32,321 nucleotides of DNA from Spirochaetes bacterium ADurb.Bin110 (GCA_002070755.1 MWDY01000302.1:1-32321), one strand, 5' to 3'; counted from the first letter of the stretch, positions 23,326-31,781 are shown. The notes: generated by a model from the letters alone, not told the origin. Numbers and translations are program-made.

Positions 23326-24657
23326 TCAAGATAGACCTTTCTTTATACAGAAGTCCTCCAGAACCTCATCGAGATTCGGCAATCCGATCTCTTGAAGCTC
23401 GTAATCGACTCGAACAGTTGGCTTGTTTATATGGATGATGCGATTCAAATCTATGGGAGTTGCTATGATAACGGTCTCGCAGTCGGTTCGATTGATGGTA
23501 TCTTCAAGATCTCGCTTTTGCGTCTCGCTATATCCCATTGCAGGAAGGAGGGTTCCTATATCGGGATAAGTATTGAATGTTTGCTTTAGTCCTCCACTGA
23601 GGAATGGACGAGGATCAATAAGCTGAGAAGCATGGAATTTTCGAGCTGCTACGACGCCAGCTCCAAATTTCATCATGCCATGTGTAAGAGTCGGTCCATC
23701 CTCTACACATAGGACTCGTTTGCCGCGGATCAATTCCGGTCGATCTACAGTGATAGGGCTCGCTCCATCGATTACAATAGCCGAAGGATTTGTCCGTGCA
23801 ATATTATCTCTTACTATTTGGACCTGCTCTGGTGAGGATGAATCGATTTTGTTGATTATTACTACATGAGCGGTCCTAAGGCAGACTTCGCCAGGGTAGA
23901 AGGATACCTCGTTGCCAGCGCGAAGCGGGTCTGCGACTGTTATTTGCAGGTCTGGAATATAGAATGAAAAGTCATTATTTCCACCATCCCAGAGAATCAC
24001 ATCAGCTTCTTTCTCCGCTTGGCGAAGAATTGCCTCATAATCTACTCCTGCATAGATGACATTGCCACGAGCTATATGAGGCTCATATTCCTCCATCTCT
24101 TCAATAGTACAGCGATAACGCGCTAGATCTTCTATAGTAGCGAAACGCTGGACTTTCTGTTGTACAAGATCCCCATAGGGCATAGGATGGCGAATCGCAA
24201 CGACTTTAAGCCCGCGCTTCATAAGCATTTGGACTATTTTCCGTGAAGTCTGACTCTTGCCTGAGCCAGTGCGTACTGCACAAACCGATATGACAGGCTT
24301 ACTCGATTTTAGTTGAGTGTCCTTAGGACCAAGCAAGGTAAAGGAAGCACCGGCTGAATTCACTATGGCTGACATTTTCATGACATGAGAATAGGGTACA
24401 TCGGAATAAGAGAATACACATTCATCGACATCATATTGTCCAATTAAATCGGGAAGCTCACTTTCAGAATAAATAGGTATCCCTTCAGGGTATAGTCGCC
24501 CAGCTAGAGCAGCTGGATATCTTCTTCCATCGATATTGGGAATCTGAGCGGCCGTAAAGGCTACAACCTCGGTTGATTCATCCTCTCTATAGCGAGTGTT
24601 GAAATTATGAAAATCCCTTCCCGCTGCCCCGATGATTATTATCTTTCGTTTTTTCAT
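23326..24657 (-). CDS. COG2403-type P-loop protein (predicted GTPase, function unknown)
   Basis: A 443-residue protein with an N-terminal Rossmann-like domain (IIIIGAAGRDFHNFN). This is followed by a P-loop domain with Walker A AVRTGSGKSQTSRK (about residues 127-140), a WDGGNND motif (about 223-229) and NKID (269-272), which is the guanine-specificity NKxD motif. I recognise the COG2403 family, often annotated as cyclic 2,3-diphosphoglycerate synthetase-like or GTPase. The substrate is not established, and I would not name a reaction. It is single-gene, minus strand, with AAGGAG 6 bases before the ATG. It is not linked to an operon partner here, since the nearest same-strand gene is nrdJ 277 bases upstream. 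Confidence in family is good, in function low. Confidence 0.85.
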   Translation of the reverse strand: MKKRKIIIIGAAGRDFHNFNTRYREDESTEVVAFTAAQIPNIDGRRYPAALAGRLYPEGIPIYSESELPDLIGQYDVDECVFSYSDVPYSHVMKMSAIVNSAGASFTLLGPKDTQLKSSKPVISVCAVRTGSGKSQTSRKIVQMLMKRGLKVVAIRHPMPYGDLVQQKVQRFATIEDLARYRCTIEEMEEYEPHIARGNVIYAGVDYEAILRQAEKEADVILWDGGNNDFSFYIPDLQITVADPLRAGNEVSFYPGEVCLRTAHVVIINKIDSSSPEQVQIVRDNIARTNPSAIVIDGASPITVDRPELIRGKRVLCVEDGPTLTHGMMKFGAGVVAARKFHASQLIDPRPFLSGGLKQTFNTYPDIGTLLPAMGYSETQKRDLEDTINRTDCETVIIATPIDLNRIIHINKPTVRVDYELQEIGLPNLDEVLEDFCIKKGLS

Positions 24658-24934
24658 CTAAGCTCCTTCCTTTCATTTTGCCTTATGAATGACTAAGACA
24701 TGTATTCATTTTTGCCTAATATCGTATCTGAGTCAATAAGGTGACGCAAAAATAACTTTTTATACCACAAGCATTAAAATGAATAATGATGCGATCTTAG
24801 AGCTTTATTATTAGGTATTTTTGCAGGATTTGCCGAATAATAACTAATACATATGCACTTCAAGGTGAGTTCGCCATAGCGATCTATTTCTTGATGCTGT
24901 TATAGCCCATAAGATTCACTTATACTTTTAGGAA
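24658..24934. other. Intergenic stretch between nrdJ and the COG2403 gene
   Basis: This AT-rich stretch of 277 bases follows the nrdJ stop and precedes the COG2403 gene, both on the minus strand. It should hold the promoter of the latter and the terminator of nrdJ. A minus-strand TTGACT lies around 24736-24741, but I saw no -10 box at the right distance. I found no convincing stem with a T tract. I see no gene, RNA or repeat of note. Confidence 0.4.
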
Positions 24935-27900
24935 TTAGCTACACCCAGTGGTTGATCCACATGTCTCACACTTGAGGCAAGTACCATTTCTAACGAGCGT
25001 AAGGTTACCACAAACAGGACAAGCATCTCCTTCATACCCTTTTTGCCTAGCCTCTCTAATGAGCGGAATATTCGTATCCATTTCTGTCGGAAACTGTCTC
25101 TTGCCACTCTCAAAGGCACTCGAAGTTTTATTGGAAAGCGATTGTGTGGATGTCGCAATAAGGTCTTCGGGTTTTATCTGCCCAAGATCATAGCGATGTA
25201 GATAGGAGATTGCGAGGTCGCGGAAAATAAAATCTAGGACACTTGTAGCCATTTTTAAATAGTCATGCCCACTAACTATTCCATTTGGCTCGAATTTCGT
25301 AAATGTAAAGGCGTCTATATATTCTTCTAGAGGTACACCATATTGCATGCCCAAGGATACGGCTATTGCAAAAGAATTCAAAATGCTTCTGAAGGCAGCG
25401 CCTTCTTTATGCATATCGAGAAAGATCTCCCCGAGGCTGCCATCTTCGTACTCGCCGGTTCTAAGGAAGATAGAATGACCACCTATCTTTGCCTTCTGGG
25501 TATAGCCCTTTCTTCTATTTGGAAGAGCTCTTCTTACGCCGCGCGGTGCTACAGGAAGACCGGGAAGTTCTGGCTCGAAACTCTTTTTAGTTGAACTAGC
25601 CGAGGTGGTTTCTTGAGAAGCAACATCTTCTAGAGCCATTTCACCTGACTGAAGAGCCATGATCGAATCAGCAATGATATTTGAGCCTGGTGTAAGAGCA
25701 GCAAGTGGTTGAGAGAGTTTTGATCCGTCCCTGTAAATGGCGATAGATTTGAGCATCGATCTCCAGGCGAGCATATATGCCCCTTTGATATCATCTATAC
25801 TAACATCATTGGGCATGTTGATAGTCTTGGAAATGGCTCCTGTAATGAATGGCTGCACTGCAGCCATCATGGCTATATGTGCATGCCATGATATGCTGCG
25901 GCTGCCTCTCTTTCCTGAGGGCGTTGCCGTGTCGAAGACAGCTAAGTGCTCGGGCTTAAGGTGTGGAGCGCCTTCAAGACCCATTGTACCACATGCAAAA
26001 ACCTCAGCTTCTTCTTTTTCTCTTTCGCTATAGCCTAAGCGAGATAAAAGGCTAAATCCCGGAGTACTCGCTTCTTCTTTTGATATTCCCAATTTTTCTA
26101 GAACATCATAGCCAACATAATATGGAGAAAAGCAGCTATCTAGATTGATTGCGTTTTGAAGAGACTTTTCGATTCTATCGATTGAATTATTTGGAATGCC
26201 CTTGTCTACTAGAGACTGACGCGAGATTCCCGGTGCTCCTTCTAGTATTCCCTTTCCCAAAGCATATTGAATGATATCTGCAATTTCGTTCTCAGAATAG
26301 CCAAGCGCATGAAGAGAAGGAGGAACTGAGCTGTTTATAATTTTAAAATACCCTCCGCCAGCAAGTTTCTTGAATTTGACAAGAGCAAAATCAGGCTCGA
26401 TCCCAGTAGTGTCGCAATCCATAATGAGACCTATGGTGCCAGTGGGCGCAATAGCGGTCACCTGAGCATTTCTAAAGCCATACTTTTCTCCTAGCTGAAT
26501 GGCTTCATCCCAACATTCATGCGCTGCATTTAGAAGATTACTAGGGCATGACTGTGAATCGAGGCCTTTAGGAAAAACACTCAGCGCTTCATATTCCTCC
26601 TTTGCCGCATTGTATGCTGCGCGCTTATGATTCCTTATTACCTTTAGCATACATTCTTTGTTGGCCTCATAGCGAGCAAATGGCCCAAGCTCTCTTGCCA
26701 TGCGAGCTGATTGAGCATAAGCCTCACCAGTAAGAATTGCCGACAGAGCAGCCGTTACAGCTCTTCCATTCTCAGAATCATAAGGAAGACCCATAACCAT
26801 GAGCAGGCTTCCAACGTTGGCGTATCCTAATCCAAGGGTCCGATAGTCAAAACTATTTCTAGCTATTTCCTTGGAGGGGAATTGTGCCATTGCAACGGAA
26901 ATCTCAAGCACAAGAGTCCAAAGCCGAATAGCGTGGCGATAAGCCACTTCATCGAATTTGCCTGCTTCAAAATCATAAAAAGATAGCAAATTCAAAGATG
27001 CAAGGTTACAAGCCGTATCATCGAGGAACATGTACTCCGAGCATGGATTGGATGCTCGAATCTCGCCATCGGCAAGACAGGTATGCCATTCATTGATAGT
27101 AGTATGGAATTGCAGACCCGGATCAGCACAGAACCACGCTGATTCGGCAATCTCATTCCAAAGGTTACGCGCTTTGGTTACATGGAAGGGCTTCTGCGTA
27201 GTACGCGCTATTAGCTCCCAATCGAGATCATTGACAACAGCTTCCATAAAATCGTTATTTATTCTTACAGAATTATTAGAAGATTGGCCAGAAACAGTGT
27301 TATAAGCTTCAGACTCCCAGGCCGTGTTATATTGTGGCATTCGAGGAGCCCTGCCTGTCTGTGCATAATAGGTCAGTACCTGATAAATCCATGATGAAGG
27401 GATTCCTGCATTGAGTGCCTGTTTTATAGCCTTGCGCAAGAGTAGATTTCGATCAGGTAGATAGCTGTTTTCATCTTGAGCTCCCATGTCTTCGATCGCA
27501 GAAATCATTGCTTTTGCATAGTGATTCAAAAGGCCACTGCCTGCAGCAAGGCATGCTACCTTATATTCCTCTTCGGTCTTCCAGCGCACAAAATCTTCAA
27601 TATCGGGATGGTCTGCATCGAGGATAACCATTTTGGCCGCGCGCCTGGTTGTACCACCAGATTTTATGGCTGAAGCAGATCTATCAGCTATTTTTAGAAA
27701 CGAAAGCAGACCTGATGAAACGCCACCTCCGGAGAGCTTTTCGTTGGCAGCTCTTAAGCGTGAGAAATTAGATCCTGTACCAGAACCATATTTGAATAAA
27801 CGGGCTTCTTTTGTTATGAGGTCCATAATTCCGCCCTCATTCACTAAGTCATCCTTTACATCGAGAATGAAACAGGCATGAGGTTGAGGTCGCTTATAGG

Positions 27901-28441
27901 CCGATTCTGATTTTGTCAACTCTTTAGTGTTTGGATCTATGAAGTAATGTCCCTGGGCTGGTCCTTCGATGCCATAAACAGAGAATAACCCTGTATTAAA
28001 CCATTGTGGACTGTTTGGCGCTGCAATCTGGTGTGCGAGCATATAGCAAATCTCATCATAGAAAGCTTGCCGATCCTCTTCGGAATCGAAGTAGCCCGTT
28101 TTTTGTCCCCAATCGCACCATGTATATGCAAGCCTATGGAATACTTGGCGAGCATCGTGTTCGGCATCATCGACTGTATCTTCATTAGAAGGGGTAGTCT
28201 GGGAGGCAGGGACAAACTTCTTCCATTCGTGGGCCTTATCTTTGGGGACTCCCGCTTTTCGATAGTATTTTTGGGCCAGGATATCGCTTGCTATGGAACT
28301 CCAGAATGAAGGTACTATGACGGAATCCATCGAAAAAACAATTGAACCATCGGGATTTCTAATCTCACTTTTGCGCTTTTCCCATTTAATCTTCTCATAA
28401 GGGCCATAGCCTGCTTTAGTAAACAAGCGTTCTATTTTCAT
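24935..28441 (-). CDS. nrdJ: Class II (adenosylcobalamin-dependent) ribonucleotide reductase
   Basis: This enzyme reduces ribonucleotides to deoxyribonucleotides using coenzyme B12, so it works with or without oxygen. The 1168-residue protein has no N-terminal ATP-cone. The first redox Cys is in QPHACFILD near residue 190. SGTGSNFSRLR follows near 218, and SGGTTRRAAKMVILD near 265. NPCSEYMFLDDTACNLASLNL near 465 carries the radical Cys in NPCSE, and IAPTGTIGLIMDCDTTGIEPDFALVK lies near 665. The C-terminus ends in a zinc-ribbon tail (CPVCG ... CLKCETCG). No intein was seen. The ATG has AAGGAG 8 bases upstream, and the promoter region bears two NrdR-like boxes. It is the only RNR in the window. 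Confidence 0.96.
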   Translation of the reverse strand: MKIERLFTKAGYGPYEKIKWEKRKSEIRNPDGSIVFSMDSVIVPSFWSSIASDILAQKYYRKAGVPKDKAHEWKKFVPASQTTPSNEDTVDDAEHDARQVFHRLAYTWCDWGQKTGYFDSEEDRQAFYDEICYMLAHQIAAPNSPQWFNTGLFSVYGIEGPAQGHYFIDPNTKELTKSESAYKRPQPHACFILDVKDDLVNEGGIMDLITKEARLFKYGSGTGSNFSRLRAANEKLSGGGVSSGLLSFLKIADRSASAIKSGGTTRRAAKMVILDADHPDIEDFVRWKTEEEYKVACLAAGSGLLNHYAKAMISAIEDMGAQDENSYLPDRNLLLRKAIKQALNAGIPSSWIYQVLTYYAQTGRAPRMPQYNTAWESEAYNTVSGQSSNNSVRINNDFMEAVVNDLDWELIARTTQKPFHVTKARNLWNEIAESAWFCADPGLQFHTTINEWHTCLADGEIRASNPCSEYMFLDDTACNLASLNLLSFYDFEAGKFDEVAYRHAIRLWTLVLEISVAMAQFPSKEIARNSFDYRTLGLGYANVGSLLMVMGLPYDSENGRAVTAALSAILTGEAYAQSARMARELGPFARYEANKECMLKVIRNHKRAAYNAAKEEYEALSVFPKGLDSQSCPSNLLNAAHECWDEAIQLGEKYGFRNAQVTAIAPTGTIGLIMDCDTTGIEPDFALVKFKKLAGGGYFKIINSSVPPSLHALGYSENEIADIIQYALGKGILEGAPGISRQSLVDKGIPNNSIDRIEKSLQNAINLDSCFSPYYVGYDVLEKLGISKEEASTPGFSLLSRLGYSEREKEEAEVFACGTMGLEGAPHLKPEHLAVFDTATPSGKRGSRSISWHAHIAMMAAVQPFITGAISKTINMPNDVSIDDIKGAYMLAWRSMLKSIAIYRDGSKLSQPLAALTPGSNIIADSIMALQSGEMALEDVASQETTSASSTKKSFEPELPGLPVAPRGVRRALPNRRKGYTQKAKIGGHSIFLRTGEYEDGSLGEIFLDMHKEGAAFRSILNSFAIAVSLGMQYGVPLEEYIDAFTFTKFEPNGIVSGHDYLKMATSVLDFIFRDLAISYLHRYDLGQIKPEDLIATSTQSLSNKTSSAFESGKRQFPTEMDTNIPLIREARQKGYEGDACPVCGNLTLVRNGTCLKCETCGSTTGCS

Positions 28442-28464
28442 ATTCTATCTCCTTGAAGTGAATC

Positions 28465-28480
28465 ATACCATCTATACTAG
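28465..28480. promoter_or_regulatory. NrdR box 1 (weaker half of tandem pair)
   Basis: ATACCATCTATACTAG matches the palindromic NrdR consensus ACACWATATATWGTGT at 10 of 16 positions. It starts exactly 31 bases from box 2, the spacing of three helical turns typical of tandem NrdR sites. It overlaps a possible -10 box of nrdJ (TAGTAT on the minus strand). Confidence 0.5.
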
Positions 28481-28495
28481 CATAATACCATGATA

Positions 28496-28511
28496 CTACA
28501 ATATGTAGTGG
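28496..28511. promoter_or_regulatory. NrdR box 2 (stronger half of tandem pair)
   Basis: CTACAATATGTAGTGG matches ACACWATATATWGTGT at 12 of 16 positions. It includes a palindrome, ACTACA-ATA-TGTAGT. A minus-strand TATTAT (28482-28487, 5 of 6 to consensus) lies between the two boxes, so repressor binding would block the nrdJ promoter. Confidence 0.6.
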
Positions 28512-28628
28512 TGTCTTTTCTTATCTTGTATACTCATGGAAACTTTCGATGCAATAGCTCTTGTGGTAATTCAGCATTTTTCTTCGATATTTAGCTTACT
28601 CCAGCATTTTGGACAACTTAGCTTTGGG

Positions 28629-28657
28629 GTGACAGAAGGACTTATTCTTGTTATTGT
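28629..28657 (+). promoter_or_regulatory. Predicted leaderless promoter of the amidase operon
   Basis: GTGACA (28629-28634, 5 of 6 to TTGACA) and TATTGT (28652-28657, 4 of 6) are separated by 17 bases. Nine bases separate the -10 box from the ATG at 28667, and there is no Shine-Dalgarno. Confidence 0.45.
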
Positions 28658-28666
28658 TAGGCTGAA

Positions 28667-29746
28667 ATGTATAAGCTTCCAGATATGATCTTGGTTTTAA
28701 TCCGCAGGAAAAGATTTAGCCTGAAGATTCTGCCTAGAACTATTGCTATTATATCAATGCTTGTTCTATTTAATTTGCCACTGTTTGCTGCAAATGAGAC
28801 AAAACAAGAAGACATAAGTATTTCGGATCTAGCCTATTCGCTCAAGGCCACGCTGGAATACGATCCATTAGTTCATGCTGGAACAATTACAAAAGAAGGT
28901 CGCAGTGTGCGCTTTGCAGTAGACGTTCCTTATGTACTTCTTGATTGGGCAATTGTAAAAGAAGTGCCTGCGCCTTACGAATCAGTCAAATCTCTGCAAA
29001 TTAAAAAGGAATTTGCACAGACAGTACAAGAATTTTTCGAGATAAAACCAAGAACATCCTCGAAATATTTAGTAAAAGCTATTGTGATAGATCCTGGGCA
29101 TGGTGGTAAAGATCCAGGAGCTATAGGAGAATTCGAGGATTTTAGGCTTCAGGAGAAGGACGTGAATCTCAGTATCGCCCTTAGGCTTGCCGATTTATTG
29201 CGTCTTCGATATCCTGAAAGGACAATTATGCTTACCCGCTCGAGCGACATTTATCCAACTCTCGAGGAACGGGTCGAAATGGCTAACAAGATAAAATTGG
29301 AAGAGACAGAGGCAATAATCTATGTCTCCATACATGCAAATGCCTCTTTTAACAAGAATACAAAAGGTTTTGAAGTCTGGTATCTAAATCCCAATTATCG
29401 ACGTACTGTAGTGGATGAAAAAACCGCGAAAGAAAAAGGGGAGGATATAGCTCCCATAATAAATATCATGCTTGAAGAAGAATTTACTACGGAGAGCATA
29501 ATCCTGGCTCAGAAAGTATATCAGAGGATAGACAGGATAATCGGTGATAGAAGCCCAGCGCGAGGAATCCGCGCAGAGGAATGGTTTGTCGTGCGAAATG
29601 CAAAAATGCCTTCTATTTTGATTGAAGTAGGCTTTGTGACCAATAGGTCTGAAGCTCTTCTTTTATCACAGGCTGGTTACTTGAGGCAAATCGCGGATGC
29701 TATATACAATGGTGTTTGTGACTTTATCGAACAATTCGAACAATGA
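28667..29746 (+). CDS. N-acetylmuramoyl-L-alanine amidase (AmiC-type, Amidase_3)
   Basis: This zinc amidase cuts the amide bond between muramic acid and peptide in peptidoglycan, for cell separation. The 359-residue protein has a signal sequence (hydrophobic around residues 24-40, with a plausible cleavage after LPLFA). An N-terminal region of about 90 residues and the catalytic domain from about 137 follow. VIDPGHGGKDPGA has zinc ligand His145. Glu163 lies in LQEKDVN, His223 in SIHAN, and the catalytic Glu320 in ILIEVGF. No AMIN or LysM repeat was recognised. It is probably periplasmic. No Shine-Dalgarno was found, but a promoter ends 9 bases before the ATG. The next gene starts immediately after its stop. 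Confidence 0.93.
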   Translation: MYKLPDMILVLIRRKRFSLKILPRTIAIISMLVLFNLPLFAANETKQEDISISDLAYSLKATLEYDPLVHAGTITKEGRSVRFAVDVPYVLLDWAIVKEVPAPYESVKSLQIKKEFAQTVQEFFEIKPRTSSKYLVKAIVIDPGHGGKDPGAIGEFEDFRLQEKDVNLSIALRLADLLRLRYPERTIMLTRSSDIYPTLEERVEMANKIKLEETEAIIYVSIHANASFNKNTKGFEVWYLNPNYRRTVVDEKTAKEKGEDIAPIINIMLEEEFTTESIILAQKVYQRIDRIIGDRSPARGIRAEEWFVVRNAKMPSILIEVGFVTNRSEALLLSQAGYLRQIADAIYNGVCDFIEQFEQ

Positions 29747-29747
29747 T

Positions 29748-30200
29748 ATGACTCCATCTAAAGAACAAGACCATAAGCAAGGCTATATTGTTGCCATAAT
29801 AATTTTCCTTGCTATCATATTTATTGTATGGAAAGGGCCAACGCTTCAATACAATAGTATGCGTCTCTATTTCCCAGATAAGAAAAAAGGAGAATTGAGG
29901 CTAGAAAAGCGTCCAATAGCGCCAATCGGGACTCTAGAGGAAAAAGCCCAAGCTACTGTAGAAGAACTTTTGCTTGGTCCTCTTTCTAGAGACCTTAAAC
30001 CTTTGACACGTTTAGATATTAAGCTGCTTAGAATAGTTGAGGGGAAGAATGCTCTTTTTCTAGATTTTTCGACGCAAGATGTGACAAGAATATCTTCAGA
30101 GTATAAGACATTTAAGAGCGCGCTGGAAAAGAGTCTTAAAGATACGATACCAGGAACTTTTCATATCTATATATTTATAAATGGCATTCTTGCACGATGA
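29748..30200 (+). CDS. GerMN-domain protein, membrane-anchored
   Basis: A 150-residue protein with a short cytoplasmic N-terminus, one membrane segment (about residues 13-28, GYIVAIIIFLAIIFIVW), and an external GerMN domain. The domain includes LRLEKRPI, the VEELLLGPLSRDLKPLTR core near 70-85 and NALFLDFSTQDV near 101-112. GerMN domains occur in Bacillus GerM and in envelope proteins outside spore formers, often near amidases. The frame extends 17 codons upstream, but ATG 29748 lies just 1 base beyond the amidase stop and gives a clean topology. There is no strong ribosome site, so translation is probably coupled to the amidase. The two likely act together on the wall. Confidence 0.8.
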   Translation: MTPSKEQDHKQGYIVAIIIFLAIIFIVWKGPTLQYNSMRLYFPDKKKGELRLEKRPIAPIGTLEEKAQATVEELLLGPLSRDLKPLTRLDIKLLRIVEGKNALFLDFSTQDVTRISSEYKTFKSALEKSLKDTIPGTFHIYIFINGILAR

Positions 30201-30258
30201 ATTCAATTTTGTTGCTATCTGAATAAGTAAATGCAAATGCTCGAAATACTATTCTGTG

Positions 30259-30275
30259 TTAGCCCAATGGGCTAA
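30259..30275 (+). terminator. Short hairpin after the GerMN gene
   Basis: TTAGCCC (30259-30265) and GGGCTAA (30269-30275) form a perfect 7-base-pair stem with an AAT loop. No clear T tract follows (TTCGCG), so it may be a weak terminator or an unrelated repeat in the 160 bases before the RelA/SpoT-TPR gene. Confidence 0.4.
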
Positions 30276-30324
30276 TTCGCGATTGAGCTATTAATGTAAA
30301 CAAGTGATAAAGTAGCCCCCTCAT

Positions 30325-30353
30325 TTGCCGATTGAAATGTTTCATGATAACTT
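30325..30353 (+). promoter_or_regulatory. Predicted leaderless promoter of the RelA/SpoT-TPR gene
   Basis: TTGCCG (30325-30330) and TAACTT (30348-30353) are separated by 17 bases, with a TG at 30345-30346 forming an extended -10. Seven bases separate it from ATG 30361, which has no Shine-Dalgarno. The TTG of the -35 is also the first codon of the longest frame, which would otherwise be taken as the start. Confidence 0.4.
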
Positions 30354-30360
30354 TATTCTT

Positions 30361-31659
30361 ATGAATAATCTTGAGAATATTCCAAACAAAACTCTTCTGG
30401 AGAAGCTCTATGATCAGCACCGGGCTGGCTATGAGGAAGCTTTGGCAAGGACAGTCCATGAAATCTCCAAGCTCTTGCAAGATAAGGGAATACATCCAAC
30501 TATCAAAAGCAGGGTCAAAGATTTTGAATCCTATTTTTCAAAAAGAATTAGGCTACTTAAGAAAGCCTGGGATGAACATGGGGATCCCTTGCCTATCAAT
30601 GATGTTCTTGCTATGAGAATTATCTGTCCATTTTTGCGCGATCTGGAAGAAGTTGTTTCCCTTCTAAGCCAGCGTTATGAGGTTGTCGAAATCGAGCACA
30701 AAGGACAGGACCATTCGTTTCGTGAATTTGGGTATGAATCTATCCATGTGCTGATTCGTATTCCCGATGAGCTAGTCCCTCTCTGTGAAGGCTTGGAAAG
30801 ATATGTAATAGAGATTCAGTTGAGAACGATTCTGCAAGAAGCTTGGGCAGAAGTAGAACATGAAATTGTCTACAAGGCTGAATTCACTCCGCTCGATGAG
30901 CCCTTGAAAAGGAAACTGGCTGCTCTAAACGCCACGCTTACGCTGTCCGATATCATTTTTCAGGAAATACTGGATTATCAAAAAAAACTGAGCGATGCGC
31001 TTAAGAAGCGCCGTGAAGGATTCTATGGCAAAATCGAACAGAAAACAGCCGAAATCTTCGGAATCTCTGAAGCGACAACGGAAGTTCTTTCTCCATTTTC
31101 AGCTGAGACGATAGAACAAGGAGAGATGGCTTCTCTTAATGAAAACAATATTTCAGCTCCAATCCGATGGAACGGGCTTGACATGGATATGCTGCTTCTC
31201 TCTGCGCTCAATGCACATAATGCCTCAGATTTCAAGAATGCCATATCAATATATTCCAAGATTATCGATAAAAAGCCCGAAGCATCACTTGCTGCCGTGG
31301 TGTACAAACATCGAGGTATGGCCTATTTTGCACAATCTGAATATGAAGAAGCGCTAGCCGATTTTACCAGCTGTCTCATGCTCGATCCCAACTGTTATAA
31401 AGCCTTATATTACCGCGGAGTTGTAAAGAGCATTCAAAAGGAACTGACACAAGCCATAGAAGATTTCTCCAAGGCTCTCGAGATACACCCGTATCATTTC
31501 TTTTCTCGCTATAGAAGAGCTCTATGTTGGTGGCAGCTTGGAGATTATGTACAAGCCCATGCCGATTGCGAGCTGGCATTACGCATAATGCCCGAGAATA
31601 AGCTAGCCCAGGAATTGCAGAAGAAAATCATGGAACATCTAGCTAAAGAAGAGATATAG
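30361..31659 (+). CDS. RelA/SpoT synthetase domain fused to TPR repeats
   Basis: A 432-residue protein with the (p)ppGpp synthetase fold over about residues 1-180 and a TPR region over about 274-425. The synthetase motifs seen are IKSRVKDFESYF, NDVLAMRIICPF (Asp and Arg of the nucleotide site), FGYESIHVLI, and EIQLRT...WAEVEHEIVYK near 151-172. No HD hydrolase, TGS or ACT domain is present, so it resembles a small alarmone synthetase. The C-terminus has about four TPRs, including AVVYKHRGMAYFAQSEYEEAL and ALYYRGVVKSIQKELTQAI. It could make pppGpp/ppApp or act as a toxic synthetase; substrate and activity are not known. I choose ATG 30361, since upstream starts overlap the promoter. Confidence 0.85.
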   Translation: MNNLENIPNKTLLEKLYDQHRAGYEEALARTVHEISKLLQDKGIHPTIKSRVKDFESYFSKRIRLLKKAWDEHGDPLPINDVLAMRIICPFLRDLEEVVSLLSQRYEVVEIEHKGQDHSFREFGYESIHVLIRIPDELVPLCEGLERYVIEIQLRTILQEAWAEVEHEIVYKAEFTPLDEPLKRKLAALNATLTLSDIIFQEILDYQKKLSDALKKRREGFYGKIEQKTAEIFGISEATTEVLSPFSAETIEQGEMASLNENNISAPIRWNGLDMDMLLLSALNAHNASDFKNAISIYSKIIDKKPEASLAAVVYKHRGMAYFAQSEYEEALADFTSCLMLDPNCYKALYYRGVVKSIQKELTQAIEDFSKALEIHPYHFFSRYRRALCWWQLGDYVQAHADCELALRIMPENKLAQELQKKIMEHLAKEEI

Positions 31660-31752
31660 AAGCTTTTAAATCTTGATTCCGCAAACTTATGTCGATTCAA
31701 TTATGGATAAGCGGGCGCACGACAATTTCGAGACAAAGGTATTTATTGCTTA

Positions 31753-31781
31753 TTGACATGCATTGGAAATTCTGATAGGTT
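31753..31781 (+). promoter_or_regulatory. Predicted promoter of tRNA-Glu
   Basis: A perfect TTGACA -35 box (31753-31758) and TAGGTT (31776-31781) are separated by 17 bases. The tRNA begins at 31836, leaving a 5' leader of about 48 bases that contains a small hairpin, GTCCTT-AGA-AAGGAC (31802-31816, approximately). The -10 box is weak (3 of 6), but the -35 box and spacing are good. Confidence 0.5.

Noticed and set aside
28536..28688. A 50-codon frame (METFDAIALVVIQHF...) between nrdJ and the amidase
   Set aside because: It has no Shine-Dalgarno, overlaps the amidase start and its predicted promoter, and has no recognisable motif.
30325..30360. TTG or upstream ATG (30337) starts of the RelA/SpoT-TPR gene
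   Set aside because: The TTG coincides with a -35 box and neither start has a ribosome site; ATG 30361 fits the promoter better. This is not certain.
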